Positions 32,922 to 39,179 of a stretch of DNA of 39,179 nucleotides are shown here, in pieces. Numbering within the stretch: position 1 is the stretch's first letter; the number at the start of each line of letters is the position of its first letter. Under the pieces are notes generated by a model, which saw nothing but the letters and a program-made list of their open reading frames with translations, did not search any database and was not told the DNA's origin. This DNA is from an uncultured Clostridia bacterium (GTDB lineage: Bacteria; Bacillota; Clostridia; Christensenellales; Aristaeellaceae), in contig CANQEW010000025.1 of NCBI GenBank assembly GCA_947596085.1, forward strand, positions 1 to 39,179, read 5' to 3'. The translations under genes and the position numbers were made by a program.

Positions 32922-33737
32922 ATGAGACGCATGCTGAAATGGAATGTGCGGGCGTTGGCCGCGTTGATGCTGACCGCCATGCCCCTTTTGAGCGCCTGCG
33001 GGCGCGAGCGTTCGGAGGAAGGGGGTCTGGCCATCGAAGCGCCCACCGCCAGCGCGGTGCCGGTGGAGAGCGAGGATGCGAGGCCGGAGTCCGAGCCGCA
33101 GCAGGAGGCGGAGGCGCGCCGGATCGATCCCGACGCGAAGATGATCGCGCTGACCTTTGACGACGGCCCCGGCGCGGGCACCCGCCGCATTCTGAATGCG
33201 CTCGACGAGGCGGGCGGCCGCGCGACCTTCTGCATGGTGGCGAACCGTCTGGGCGACTACGCGGAGACCGCGCGCAAGGTGGCCGAGCAGGGCAGCGAGA
33301 TCGCGACCCACACCTGGGACCATCCGAATCTGACGAAGCTGAGCGCCGAGCGCGTGCGCGAGGAGCTGAATCGCAGCCTGAATGCCATCGAGCGCGCCAC
33401 GGGCGTGCGGCCGACGGTGCTGCGCCCACCCTACGGCAGTGTGAACGCAGAGGTGAAGGAGGCCTGCGGCGAACTCGGATTGGTGATCGCCAACTGGAAC
33501 GTCGATCCCGAGGATTGGAAGACGCGCGACGCCTCCGGCATTCGCCGCCACATTCTGGACAACGCCAGGGATGGGGCCATCGTGGTCTGCCACGACCTGT
33601 ATCCCGAGACAGCCTCGGCGATGGAATCGGCGATTCGCGAGCTCTCCGAACGCGGCTATCAGCTGGTGACCGTGTCCGAAATGCTGGACGCGCGCGCGAA
33701 CGGTGGCACGGCGGGCAAGGTATACTACGCCACCTGA
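32922..33737 (+). CDS. Polysaccharide deacetylase lipoprotein (NodB domain)
   Basis: The protein has 271 residues. A lipoprotein signal ends at PLLSAC (Cys26). The ATG at 32931 is an alternative start, since AAAGGA is ten bases before it. After a short acidic linker, the NodB domain has motif 1 TFDDGPG (Asp80, Asp81), the metal histidines THTWDH (His130, His134), RPPYGSVN and the late VVCHDLY. The enzyme removes N-acetyl groups from peptidoglycan or another N-acetylglucosamine polymer at the outer membrane face, a common way to gain lysozyme resistance. It is monocistronic. The giant palindrome follows. Confidence 0.9.
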   Translation: MRRMLKWNVRALAALMLTAMPLLSACGRERSEEGGLAIEAPTASAVPVESEDARPESEPQQEAEARRIDPDAKMIALTFDDGPGAGTRRILNALDEAGGRATFCMVANRLGDYAETARKVAEQGSEIATHTWDHPNLTKLSAERVREELNRSLNAIERATGVRPTVLRPPYGSVNAEVKEACGELGLVIANWNVDPEDWKTRDASGIRRHILDNARDGAIVVCHDLYPETASAMESAIRELSERGYQLVTVSEMLDARANGGTAGKVYYAT

Positions 33738-33770
33738 AAAAGCTGGACAACCGGCGCACAAAATCGTGAT

Positions 33771-34077
33771 TTGCAGGTTTATCATGCATTTTTGATAAAA
33801 AAGGCATGTAGAAAATCCCATAGGGAGAGCCAGCGAAACGGATGCATCGGCATGGAGTTGGAGCGGCGTTAGTGAGTAGCAAGGTGGAGCGTAGTCATCG
33901 CGAGGATCAGAAGCGTTTCTATGATTCCCATCGCTTCTACTCTCTCGTTGACTATCGTTCCCAGCTCGCCGTCCACCAGCGCCGCTCCAACTCCATGCCG
34001 ATGTGGCCCCTCAATTGGCTCTCCCCGCAGAAATTTTTGCTTGCCTTTCTTGTCCAAGATGTTTGACAAACCTACAG
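33771..34077. repeat. Near-palindrome of about 300 bp between convergent genes
   Basis: Two arms of about 145 bases (33771-33914 and 33931-34077) are imperfect reverse complements around a 16-base centre. They include an exact 24-bp pair (33845-33868 with 33980-34003), an AGAAGCG/CGCTTCT pair at the centre and matching GGGAGAGCCA/TGGCTCTCCC blocks. Mismatches are scattered along both arms. No credible gene lies in it. It fills the gap between the deacetylase (plus) and J-protein (minus) stops, and could be a MITE-like repeat, an inverted duplication or a long hairpin RNA/terminator. Confidence 0.85.
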
Positions 34078-34086
34078 AGCGGGAAT

Positions 34087-34578
34087 TTAACGCGAGCGAA
34101 CGCGCTTCAAAAACGACGAAAAGTCGTCCCGGCGCTGGGCGCGCTGCGCCTCCGTGAAAGCGCGGGCATACTTGTCGTTCTCCGGCTGCTGATGGACAGC
34201 GACGCTCAGGTAGATCAGCGCTTTGCGCGTGTCGCGGGTCTTGAGCAGCATCGCGCCGAAGAGATAATTCCACTCGGCGCAGCGCGTGGCGATGCTCATC
34301 AGCATCCGGCGCGCCACCGGGTATTGACCTCCGTCGATCAGCTCCTCGATGCGCCGAAGCGTGCGCGCGTCGGCCTCGATGTCGCGGCTCTTGGCCCGGT
34401 CGTCCAGGCAGGCGCGATAGGCGGCGTTGATCTCCGCCATCTTCTCGTTGGCCCAGTCGCGCTCGGGACCCTCCTGGAAGCGGTCCGGATGCCAGCGGCG
34501 AGCCAGCGCGCGGTAGGCGGAGCGCACCTCCGACTTCGTGGCCGAGGGCGGCAGGTTGAGCACCTCATATGCGTTCAA
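34087..34578 (-). CDS. J-domain (DnaJ-like) protein
   Basis: The protein has 163 residues. The TTG at 34578 (MNAYEVLNLPP) follows AGAGGTG by five bases; a GTG at 34587 without a good site is the alternative. The J domain (about 1-65) has the essential HPD at 30-32 and the usual flanking helices. The C-terminal 90 residues are helical, TPR-like (YPVARRMLMSIA, RKALIYLSVAVHQQP). There is no zinc-finger or Gly/Phe region, so it is not the general DnaJ but a specialised Hsp70 partner, of a kind common in Clostridia. Confidence 0.85.
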   Translation of the reverse strand: MNAYEVLNLPPSATKSEVRSAYRALARRWHPDRFQEGPERDWANEKMAEINAAYRACLDDRAKSRDIEADARTLRRIEELIDGGQYPVARRMLMSIATRCAEWNYLFGAMLLKTRDTRKALIYLSVAVHQQPENDKYARAFTEAQRAQRRDDFSSFLKRVRSR

Positions 34579-34627
34579 AGGTTTCACCTCTGGCTATTTA
34601 CTATTCGAATGGGACGCTCACGATTCG

Positions 34628-34656
34628 ATTATAAGAAAATTTCCGCACGCTGTCAA
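34628..34656 (-). promoter_or_regulatory. Consensus promoter of the J-domain gene
   Basis: On the minus strand, TTGACA (34651-34656), 17 bases and TATAAT (34628-34633). The predicted start is about 40 bases before the TTG. Confidence 0.85.
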
Positions 34657-34800
34657 GTCTGCCCTCGTTTCGCCCGAGAGATATTGCACAATCATTACAA
34701 ATGTTCCCATGCCGATAAGAAAAAATGAAGCCTTCCGTCCTTCCCTTTACTCCCTCCGCGTGGCGGAGTAAAATATATACGATTACTGTGGAATGTTGTC

Positions 34801-35244
34801 ATGGGAAGGTGTGTGAGGACCTTGCGAAGGCGCGAAGAGGGCCGAAAGGCGGCGAAACGGCACAGCACGATGCTGAAGCCGGCGCTGTTTCTCGGCGTCG
34901 CGGTCGCGGTTTTGATCGGGGTTCTGCTGGCGCCGTCCCCGGACGACGGCAAGCTCAGCGGCATAGAGCTCTACGGCGAGGATCCCGAGGTCGAGGTCTA
35001 CGGCCCGGAGCTTCCGCAGAGCACGGTGGGCAGCTATCCCGTGCCGGTGGTGGAGAGCGTCGTTCTCCCGGAGAGCACCGCCAGCGACGAGGAAAAGACC
35101 TACGTCTACGCCTCCGACGATCAGGAGTGCTATCACCTTTCGACCTGCAAGTTCGCCTTCGGAAGCGGACACAGATTCACGGTTGCAGAAGCGAAGCTGT
35201 TGGGCTACAAGCCCTGCGGTCGCTGCAATCCGCCGACGGAATAG
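34801..35244 (+). CDS. Membrane-anchored protein with C-terminal Cys/His metal-site-like motif
   Basis: The protein has 147 residues. The start is uncertain because no strong ribosome binding site is visible. A basic N-terminus is followed by one transmembrane segment (about 24-46) and an acidic, Pro/Ser-rich linker. The C-terminal block of about 45 residues has Y-H-x-x-x-C and G-Y-K-P-C-x-x-C. This block recurs at the ends of many secreted Firmicutes nucleases and hypothetical proteins and resembles the Ada-type zinc site. Function is unknown. A TTTACTCC/GGAGTAAA inverted repeat lies upstream (34746-34772). Confidence 0.6.
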   Translation: MGRCVRTLRRREEGRKAAKRHSTMLKPALFLGVAVAVLIGVLLAPSPDDGKLSGIELYGEDPEVEVYGPELPQSTVGSYPVPVVESVVLPESTASDEEKTYVYASDDQECYHLSTCKFAFGSGHRFTVAEAKLLGYKPCGRCNPPTE

Positions 35245-35261
35245 AATTAAATATGAAGCAA

Positions 35262-35298
35262 AGAGGGACTCGCCGCGATTGATGCGGCGAGTCCCTCT
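35262..35298. terminator. Bidirectional terminator between convergent genes
   Basis: An exact 15-bp inverted repeat (35262-35276 with 35284-35298) has a seven-base loop. On the minus strand it is followed by a T-rich stretch, so it mainly ends the ychF-CPBP-rlmH operon. Confidence 0.8.
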
Positions 35299-35312
35299 CT
35301 ATGTGTATTCCC

Positions 35313-35789
35313 CTATTTATGATACTTCTCGCCGGCGCAGATGCGCTCGGCGCGATAGAGCTGCTCCAGCAGGATCACGCGCATCAGCCCGTGAGGAAAG
35401 GTGAAGTTGGAGAAGGACAGCCGCTCGTCCGCCCGGGCGAGCACGGCATCCGAGAGGCCATTCGAGCCGCCGATCACAAACAGTGTGCGGCGGCCGTCCG
35501 CGCTCCAGGCACGCACGCGCTCGGCGAACTGCAGCGAATCCGGCGCGCTGGCACGAATGCACAGCGCCACCACGCGGTCGCCCGGGTGAATCTGCCGCAG
35601 CAGCGCCTGGCCCTCCCGGTCCACGATCTGCCGGATCTGGGCGGGGCTGGCGTTTTCCGGTTCGCGCAGATCGTCCACCTGCACGATCTCATACCTTCCG
35701 TAGCGGGACAGCCGCTTCAGATACTCCGCGCAGCCCTCCCGTTGCCAGTTCTCCTTCAATTTTCCCACGCAGAGCACTGCGGCGTTCAC
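35313..35789 (-). CDS. rlmH: 23S rRNA (pseudouridine1915-N3)-methyltransferase RlmH
   Basis: The protein has 158 residues, the usual size. The GTG at 35789 has GGAGG four bases upstream and overlaps the CPBP stop. It is a SPOUT methyltransferase: VGKLKENW at the start, LCIRA, the knot motif FVIGGSNGLSD, and LSFSNFTFPHGLMRVILLEQLYRA at the end. It methylates Psi1915 in helix 69 on assembled ribosomes. It is the last gene of the operon with ychF. Confidence 0.95.
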   Translation of the reverse strand: MNAAVLCVGKLKENWQREGCAEYLKRLSRYGRYEIVQVDDLREPENASPAQIRQIVDREGQALLRQIHPGDRVVALCIRASAPDSLQFAERVRAWSADGRRTLFVIGGSNGLSDAVLARADERLSFSNFTFPHGLMRVILLEQLYRAERICAGEKYHK

Positions 35790-36784
35790 TTCGCGCCTCC
35801 CAGAAACAGGCCGGTGTAGACGTCGGCGGCAAAGAGCAGCGCCACGCAGACGATACCCAGCGCCAGGATCGCCCACTCGCTCGCGCGCAGGTGCGCGCGG
35901 GGCTGCGGCGGCCGGACGGTCACGCCCCGGAGCTGAGCCATCATTCGGAACATTCGCAGGGAAAACAGCATCATCGCGCCCATCATCGCCAGCTCGAGCA
36001 GCAACTGAAGCACACCGGACAGGCCGCCCACGAGCTCCAGCGTGCTCGCGCTCTCCGTCTGGGCCTCCAGAGCGGCGCTCGCGCTGCGATTGATGGTGAA
36101 TTGCAGAATCACGGTCGCGGCGTTGTGCGTGGTATGGTAGATCAATCCGGCATAGATGGAATCGCAGTAGATTACCAGCCAGCCGAGGATCAGGCCGATC
36201 AGAAACTGCATCGGCAGGCCCTCCACGGAGCCGTGCAGCAGCGCGAACAGCAGCGCCGTGACCACCACCGCGCGCCGCGTGCCCCCCTCCTCAAAGGCGG
36301 ACAGGATCGCGCCCCGGAACACGAATTCCTCGCACACGCCGGGCAGCACCGCGAGGTAGAGCAGGCACAGCGCCAGCCCTTGCGCGCTCGTGGGAAGGGC
36401 GATGGCGACGTCCGCAAAGCGCAGTCCCAACGCTTCCAGCAGCATCGACCAGAGGATGCCCATGTCGGTCACAAAAAACACACCCAGCAGCGCCAGCGCG
36501 ATGATCGAAATCGTGCTGAAGAGCGAAATCGGATAGGGGCGGTAGGCCTGCCACAGTCCGGGTTCGTGCCGCGCGAGGAGAAGCGCCGGCAGCGCCGCGA
36601 AGGGCAGGTAATAGACGAGGTTGTAGATCAGCGACTGGGCAAACGGGTTCAGCCCGGCCAGCACCCGGGAGAGCGGCAGGCTCAACAGGTTCGTCAGCAG
36701 CAGCCCCGCGCCCGCGATTGTCCACAACAGCAGCGCGCTCCGGCGGCTCGGCCGGGGCGCGGGGACGGGGCGCGGCTCAGACAT
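35786..36784 (-). CDS. CPBP-family intramembrane glutamic protease
   Basis: The protein has 332 residues with about eight membrane segments. The Abi/CPBP motifs are EEFVFRG (Glu152, Glu153, Arg157), ALLHGS (His184) and HTTHN (about 217-221). The family includes CAAX processing enzymes and bacteriocin self-immunity proteins; the substrate is unknown. It overlaps the upstream ychF by eight bases and the downstream rlmH by four, so the three are one operon. Confidence 0.88.
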   Translation of the reverse strand: MSEPRPVPAPRPSRRSALLLWTIAGAGLLLTNLLSLPLSRVLAGLNPFAQSLIYNLVYYLPFAALPALLLARHEPGLWQAYRPYPISLFSTISIIALALLGVFFVTDMGILWSMLLEALGLRFADVAIALPTSAQGLALCLLYLAVLPGVCEEFVFRGAILSAFEEGGTRRAVVVTALLFALLHGSVEGLPMQFLIGLILGWLVIYCDSIYAGLIYHTTHNAATVILQFTINRSASAALEAQTESASTLELVGGLSGVLQLLLELAMMGAMMLFSLRMFRMMAQLRGVTVRPPQPRAHLRASEWAILALGIVCVALLFAADVYTGLFLGGAK

Positions 36785-37874
36785 TGAAGCGGAACAGCGT
36801 CACGTCGCCGTCCTTCATCACGTAGTCCTTGCCCTCGCTGCGCACGAGGCCCTTCTCCTTGCAGGCGTTGATGGAGCCCTCGCGCACGAGATCCTCGTAG
36901 GGCACGATTTCGGCGCGAATGAACCCACGCTCGAAGTCGGTGTGTATCTTTCCGGCGGCCTGGGGCGCCTTGGTGCCGTCCTCGATGGTCCAGGCGCGCA
37001 CCTCCTTGGGACCGGCGGTCAGGAAGGAGATCAGGCCCAGCAGCCTGTAGCCCAGCGTTACAAGACGATCGAGGCCGGATTCGCCGATGCCCATGTCCTC
37101 CAGGAACATCTGCTTCTCGTCGGGCTCCATCTGGGAGATATCCTCCTCCACCTGCGCGCAGATCACCAGCAACTGCGAGCCCTCCGCGTCGGCGACCGCG
37201 CGCACCGGTGCGACCAACGGGAGCGCCCCCTCGTCCTTGCCCAGATCCTCCTCGCCGATGTTGGCGGCGTAGATGACCTTCTTCATCGTCAGCAGGAACC
37301 AGTCGCGCACGACGGCCAATTGATCGTCGTTCAGCGGCGCGGTGCGCGCGGGCTTCCCGGCGTTCAGATGGTCGAGCAGGACCGCGCCCGCCTCGGCCTC
37401 CAGCGCGAACTTCTTGTCGCCCTTCTTGACCATCGCCGCCGCCTTCTCGGCTCGCTTGGCGACGGTCTCGATGTCGGCGAGGATCAGTTCGGTGTTGATC
37501 ACGTCGATGTCCCGGGCGGGATCGACACTGCCGTCCACGTGGATCACATTGTCGTCCTCGAAGCAGCGCACGACGTGCACGATGGCGTCCACCTCGCGGA
37601 TGTGGGACAGGAACTTGTTGCCCAGGCCCTCGCCCCGGCTCGCGCCCTTCACGAGGCCCGCAATGTCCACAAATTCCAGCGTCGCGGGCGTGTACTTCTC
37701 GGGATGATACATCTCGGCGAGCACGTCCAGCCGCCTGTCCGGCACGGCCACGACGCCCGTGTTCGGCTCAATGGTGCAGAAGGGATAGTTCGCCGCCTGC
37801 GCGCCCGCGCAGGTGATCGCGTTGAAGAGGGTGCTCTTGCCGACGTTCGGCAGGCCAACCACGCCAAGTTTCAT
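36777..37874 (-). CDS. ychF: Redox-regulated ATPase YchF
   Basis: The protein has 365 residues, the standard length. An Obg-family G domain begins [12 protein letters not shown] (7-18). The switch block [20 protein letters not shown] follows, with Leu replacing the usual catalytic Gln. An inserted coiled coil, an ANIGEED block in place of NKxD (ATP preference) and a C-terminal TGS domain ([26 protein letters not shown]) complete it. It binds ribosomes and takes part in translation and stress responses. A promoter about 260 bases upstream suggests a long leader. Confidence 0.95.
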   Translation of the reverse strand: MKLGVVGLPNVGKSTLFNAITCAGAQAANYPFCTIEPNTGVVAVPDRRLDVLAEMYHPEKYTPATLEFVDIAGLVKGASRGEGLGNKFLSHIREVDAIVHVVRCFEDDNVIHVDGSVDPARDIDVINTELILADIETVAKRAEKAAAMVKKGDKKFALEAEAGAVLLDHLNAGKPARTAPLNDDQLAVVRDWFLLTMKKVIYAANIGEEDLGKDEGALPLVAPVRAVADAEGSQLLVICAQVEEDISQMEPDEKQMFLEDMGIGESGLDRLVTLGYRLLGLISFLTAGPKEVRAWTIEDGTKAPQAAGKIHTDFERGFIRAEIVPYEDLVREGSINACKEKGLVRSEGKDYVMKDGDVTLFRFNV

Positions 37875-38092
37875 ATTCCCAACATCTCCTTATTTCCGGG
37901 GCTTTTTGGGCCTCTCGAAAGGCTCTTTGTACCATTTTTGTACCATTGACTCCCCTCGAACCGCCGGACTGCGCTCTTCGCGCAGCCGCCTGTCATGCGG
38001 GCGCACCGAATCGGAACGCGCCGCGCTTTCGGAATCCCGCGGCGCGCAGGGCGCGCGATCTCCGATGCCGCGTCGATCCAATCACCAAACAT
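37871..38092 (-). CDS. Possible upstream ORF in the ychF leader
   Basis: This is a 73-codon ORF whose ATG follows GGGAG by three bases and whose stop overlaps the ychF start by four bases. The product is basic with no recognised domain. The segment also holds GC-rich hairpins (such as CTGCGC/GCGCAG at 37969-37985), so it may be only leader RNA. Coding status is doubtful. Confidence 0.2.
   Translation of the reverse strand: MFGDWIDAASEIARPARRGIPKARRVPIRCARMTGGCAKSAVRRFEGSQWYKNGTKSLSRGPKSPGNKEMLGI
37926..37945. repeat. Tandem TTTGTACCA repeats with 11-bp period
   Basis: TTTGTACCA occurs at 37926-37934 and again at 37937-37945. The 11-bp period and the T-G-G-T-x-x-A core (minus strand) resemble the pair after int at 19360-19378, so this may be an old recombinase arm-site scar. 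Confidence 0.35.
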
Positions 38093-38137
38093 AAACTCCC
38101 TTCCGGCAATGGGAAAAGAGTTCCATGCAACGAATAT

Positions 38138-38166
38138 ATTGTAACATGAAACCGTTCTTTTCTCAA
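38138..38166 (-). promoter_or_regulatory. Promoter of the ychF-CPBP-rlmH operon
   Basis: On the minus strand, TTGAGA (38161-38166), 17 bases and TACAAT (38138-38143). Confidence 0.6.
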
Positions 38167-38307
38167 TAGCGGGTATGTAATTAGAATACGAATTTTGTTT
38201 TGGTACAATAGATAGGTAACACGTGAGATAACGAAACAGAGAGCCAAGTGATAGAATAAAATTGTAAGACTCAAGACTCAAGAACTATCACAGGAAGGGT
38301 TCTCTGC

Positions 38308-38393
38308 ATGAATAGGATAACACAGGAAGCCAAGCGCGTCAACGGTATATGGAGTATTTTCTGAAACACGGGAACGCGACGAAGATGGCGATA
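38308..38393 (+). pseudogene. Transposase N-terminal remnant
   Basis: The ATG with AGGAAGGG upstream encodes MNRITQEAK. After a one-base frame change the sequence reads RQRYMEYFLKHGNATKMAI, then loses similarity. This is the N-terminal helix-turn-helix start seen in IS481/IS3-type integrase-core transposases. It is frameshifted and cut after about 28 codons. The surrounding 38.17-38.46 kb holds no other gene and probably carries the rest of the decayed IS end. Confidence 0.55.
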
Positions 38394-38459
38394 CCTCTTA
38401 TGTGTCTGGCCCTTTGCTTATCACCATTTTTAGTTGTACGACGTTGATGATGGTTTGTA

Positions 38460-39179
38460 TTATGTTGCTAGATTCACAACCCACCCCGTCGCCAGCGAGA
38501 ACAGCATTACAAAGGCGAGGTAGAGCAGGAAGCGCTTCACCCCCAGCACAATCTTCAGCGCGCCAAGGTTCGTGATCTTCGTCGCCGGGCCGGTGATCAT
38601 GAACGCCGAGGCGCTGCCCATGCTCATGCCGAGGGCGAGCCACTCCCGGATCAGCGGAATCGTGCCGCCGCCGCAGGCGTAGAGGGGGACACCGATGGTC
38701 GCTGCCATCAGCACCCCGAAGCCTTCGTTGCTCTTGCCAAACAGCTCCGCGAAGCCGTCCGCCGGAACGTAGTGCTGGAACAACGCCGACAGCAGCACGC
38801 CCAGCAGGAAGTAGCCGCCCGTCGCCTTGATGTTCCGGCCCAGGTTGAACAGGAAGCGCAACAGCAGGTTCGGGTTCGTGTCGCGGCTCGCCCTCGGCTC
38901 GAAGCCATCGAAGTTGAAGAAGGGCTTGTCCTTGTAGAAGATGTGCAGCAGCAAGCCCGCCACGACGCCGCAGATCGTACACGATACGACGCGGATGACC
39001 AGCGCCGTCGTTCCCAGTGCCGTCGAGTACATGATGAGCTGGGGGTTCAGCAGCACGCTCGACATCATGAACGCCGCCAGCCAGTCGTCGCGCATCCCGT
39101 TGCGGGAGAAGGACGCGGCGATGGGGATGGTGCCATACATGCACAGCGGCGAAGCCACGCCGAGCAAGCTCGCCGGGAT
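38460..39179 (-). CDS. ArsP_1-type membrane permease (partial, runs off the window)
   Basis: About 240 residues are visible. The frame is open to the right edge and its start is missing. Several membrane segments include the conserved GVASPLCMYGTIPIAASF and, in the second half, GVPLYACGGGTIPLIREWL, which mirrors the first. This internal pseudo-repeat with Cys and Gly-rich motifs is typical of DUF318/ArsP permeases (SMU_747c-like). Some members export organoarsenicals; others have unknown cargo. A C-rich partner or thioredoxin-like gene may lie beyond the edge. Confidence 0.8.
   Translation of the reverse strand: MPASLLGVASPLCMYGTIPIAASFSRNGMRDDWLAAFMMSSVLLNPQLIMYSTALGTTALVIRVVSCTICGVVAGLLLHIFYKDKPFFNFDGFEPRASRDTNPNLLLRFLFNLGRNIKATGGYFLLGVLLSALFQHYVPADGFAELFGKSNEGFGVLMAATIGVPLYACGGGTIPLIREWLALGMSMGSASAFMITGPATKITNLGALKIVLGVKRFLLYLAFVMLFSLATGWVVNLAT

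Noticed and set aside
33842-34273. Short ORFs on both strands inside the giant palindrome
   Set aside because: Their similarity to each other follows from the inverted repeat, and no start signal or domain is seen.
37940-38000. tRNA-like T-arm near GGTTCGAGGGG on the minus strand
   Set aside because: The flanking bases do not form a T-stem or acceptor stem; no cloverleaf can be drawn.

Overview
The window looks like a high-GC Bacillota (class Clostridia, probably a gut-type lineage). The grounds are GGAGG-type ribosome binding sites, consensus TTGACA-N17-TATAAT promoters, a Tn916-type excisionase and integrase, and Big_2/CAP surface proteins. The exact lineage is inference. The left half (about 1-19.4 kb) is an accessory region with defence-type genes and a mobilisation/integration module. 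The right half (19.4-39.2 kb) is mostly ordinary chromosome.

Accessory region, left to right. At the left edge are tandem repeats that look like an IS end, and they truncate a trypsin-like protease gene. Next is a minus-strand unit with its own promoter: a small ORF, an AAA/ABC-type ATPase and a TOPRIM protein, a pairing typical of PARIS/AbiL/OLD-like defence. A plus-strand gene for an acidic protein of four 34-residue repeats follows, with its own promoter. Then comes a minus-strand operon of SNF2-type helicase (DUF3883-like C-terminus), DUF1156 DNA methylase and DUF499 ATPase with an RxxxxH HEPN-like N-terminus. This helicase/methylase/ATPase set resembles multigene restriction-like defence systems (BREX/DISARM-like families). 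The methylase gene is split by one extra base in a C7 run. An XRE regulator gene follows, then a divergent promoter overlapped by three copies of an 18-bp dyad. Downstream lie a replication-initiator-like gene, a cluster of palindromes that is a likely oriT, mobC, a MobP relaxase, xis (with ACG where ATG is expected) and int.

Chromosomal region. A low-molecular-weight tyrosine phosphatase and D-serine dehydratase pair is followed by an FbpABC-like ABC importer and a second paralogous binding protein. A 1464-residue secreted protein (Cys-rich region, seven Big_2 domains, CAP domain) has a promoter whose -35/-10 spacer contains a G9 run, an architecture known from phase-variable promoters. After that come YbaK-, MazG- and iron-sulfur-flavoprotein-like genes, a polysaccharide deacetylase lipoprotein, a roughly 300-bp near-palindrome between convergent genes, a J-domain protein, a membrane-anchored Cys-rich protein, the ychF-CPBP-rlmH operon, a transposase remnant and a partial ArsP-type permease.

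The most notable signals are the homopolymer tract in the defence methylase, the homopolymer tract in the surface-protein promoter, the triple operator at the switch between regulator and mobilisation genes, and the giant palindrome. All family assignments come from reading motifs, without database searches.
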